Below, one piece after another: positions 23,160 to 23,260 of a stretch of DNA of 23,260 nt. The stretch comes from Candidatus Dormiibacterota bacterium (GTDB taxonomy: Bacteria; Chloroflexota; Dormibacteria; UBA8260; Bog-877). Each line of letters opens with the position of its first letter. The first letter of the stretch is position 1. The translations under genes and the position numbers were made by a program. Location: the NCBI GenBank assembly GCA_003164475.1, contig PLTL01000401.1, forward strand, positions 1-23,260, given 5' to 3'. Under the pieces are notes generated by a model. That model was not told the origin of the DNA, searched no databases, and was given only the letters and a program-made list of their open reading frames with translations.

Positions 23160-23260
23160 ATGAAGCTTGCAGACTGGGCGCGGGCCAACGGCGTGCATCC
23201 GCGGACAGCGCTGCGCTGGTACGAGCGGGACCTTCTGCCGGTGCCGGCGCGGCGCGTGGG
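23160..23260 (+). CDS. IS607-type serine recombinase, N-terminal part (runs off the window)
   Basis: Thirty-three codons are visible: MKLADWARANGVHPRTALRW, then YERDLLPVPARRV. This matches the MerR-like helix-turn-helix that opens IS607-family TnpA resolvases (K-L-x-x-W-A-x-x-x-G-V...T-A-x-R-W...LPVPAR). The serine recombinase catalytic domain, and a possible TnpB, lie beyond the right edge. ATG 23160 follows GGGGC. The left end of the element should lie within about the preceding 150 bases. Confidence 0.8.
   Translation, partial: MKLADWARANGVHPRTALRWYERDLLPVPARRV

Noticed and set aside
1..23260. CRISPR array, prophage, biosynthetic cluster or defence system
   Set aside because: No regularly spaced repeats, phage structural genes, large synthases or recognisable defence genes apart from the dead PIN remnant.

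Overview
The window is about 23 kb of high-GC bacterial DNA (roughly 70 percent by eye). Three things point to a free-living, GC-rich bacterium: overlapping start and stop codons, frequent GTG and TTG starts, and a complete set of housekeeping genes. An uncultivated Actinomycetota- or Chloroflexota/Dormibacterota-like lineage would fit, but that placement is inference from gene style only.

Left edge to 6.1 kb: an arginine biosynthesis operon, argJ-argB-argD-argR-argG-argH, all on the + strand and nearly all overlapping. argJ has lost its front half to an IS1380-family element whose transposase start reads off the left edge. argB has no ATG, GTG or TTG in a position that would give a full-length protein and probably starts at CTG. 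argF is not between argD and argR, where many related operons carry it.

6.1 to 9.0 kb: a minus-strand group (a 58-codon Cys-rich membrane mini-gene, then dusB, then a double zinc-ribbon protein). It diverges from coaX at one AT-rich octamer that reads as a -10 box in both directions. Between coaX and greA there is a candidate minus-strand small RNA of about 82 nt, with its own promoter and a strong hairpin/U8 terminator.

9.4 to 16.5 kb: greA-lysS (overlapping), serS, an MFS exporter, a small conserved-looking protein, an SPFH/band-7 protein paired with a short NfeD-type OB-fold protein, and tRNA-Ser(UGA).

16.5 to 19.5 kb: an accessory scar beside the tRNA. It holds remnants of IS481, IS256 and IS3 transposases, an AT-richer CAP-domain surface protein with an in-frame TGA, and the back half of a VapC-like PIN toxin. 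The IS3 remnant abuts the broken IS256 remnant on one side and the broken PIN gene on the other.

19.5 kb to the right edge: a nitroreductase, a small SHOCT-domain membrane protein possibly coupled to a 14-codon leader ORF, a PfkB-type sugar kinase, a secreted hydrolase-like protein broken at a G9/C9 homopolymer, and the first 33 codons of an IS607-type serine recombinase with a MerR-style dyad in its promoter.

The main metabolic theme is arginine synthesis under a local ArgR. The rest is translation and transcription maintenance (DusB, GreA, LysRS, SerRS, tRNA-Ser) and membrane functions. I do not see a complete defence or biosynthetic system. The most original signals are the small RNA locus, the triple-CC mini-protein, the CTG start of argB, the homopolymer-interrupted secreted protein and the layered IS scar.
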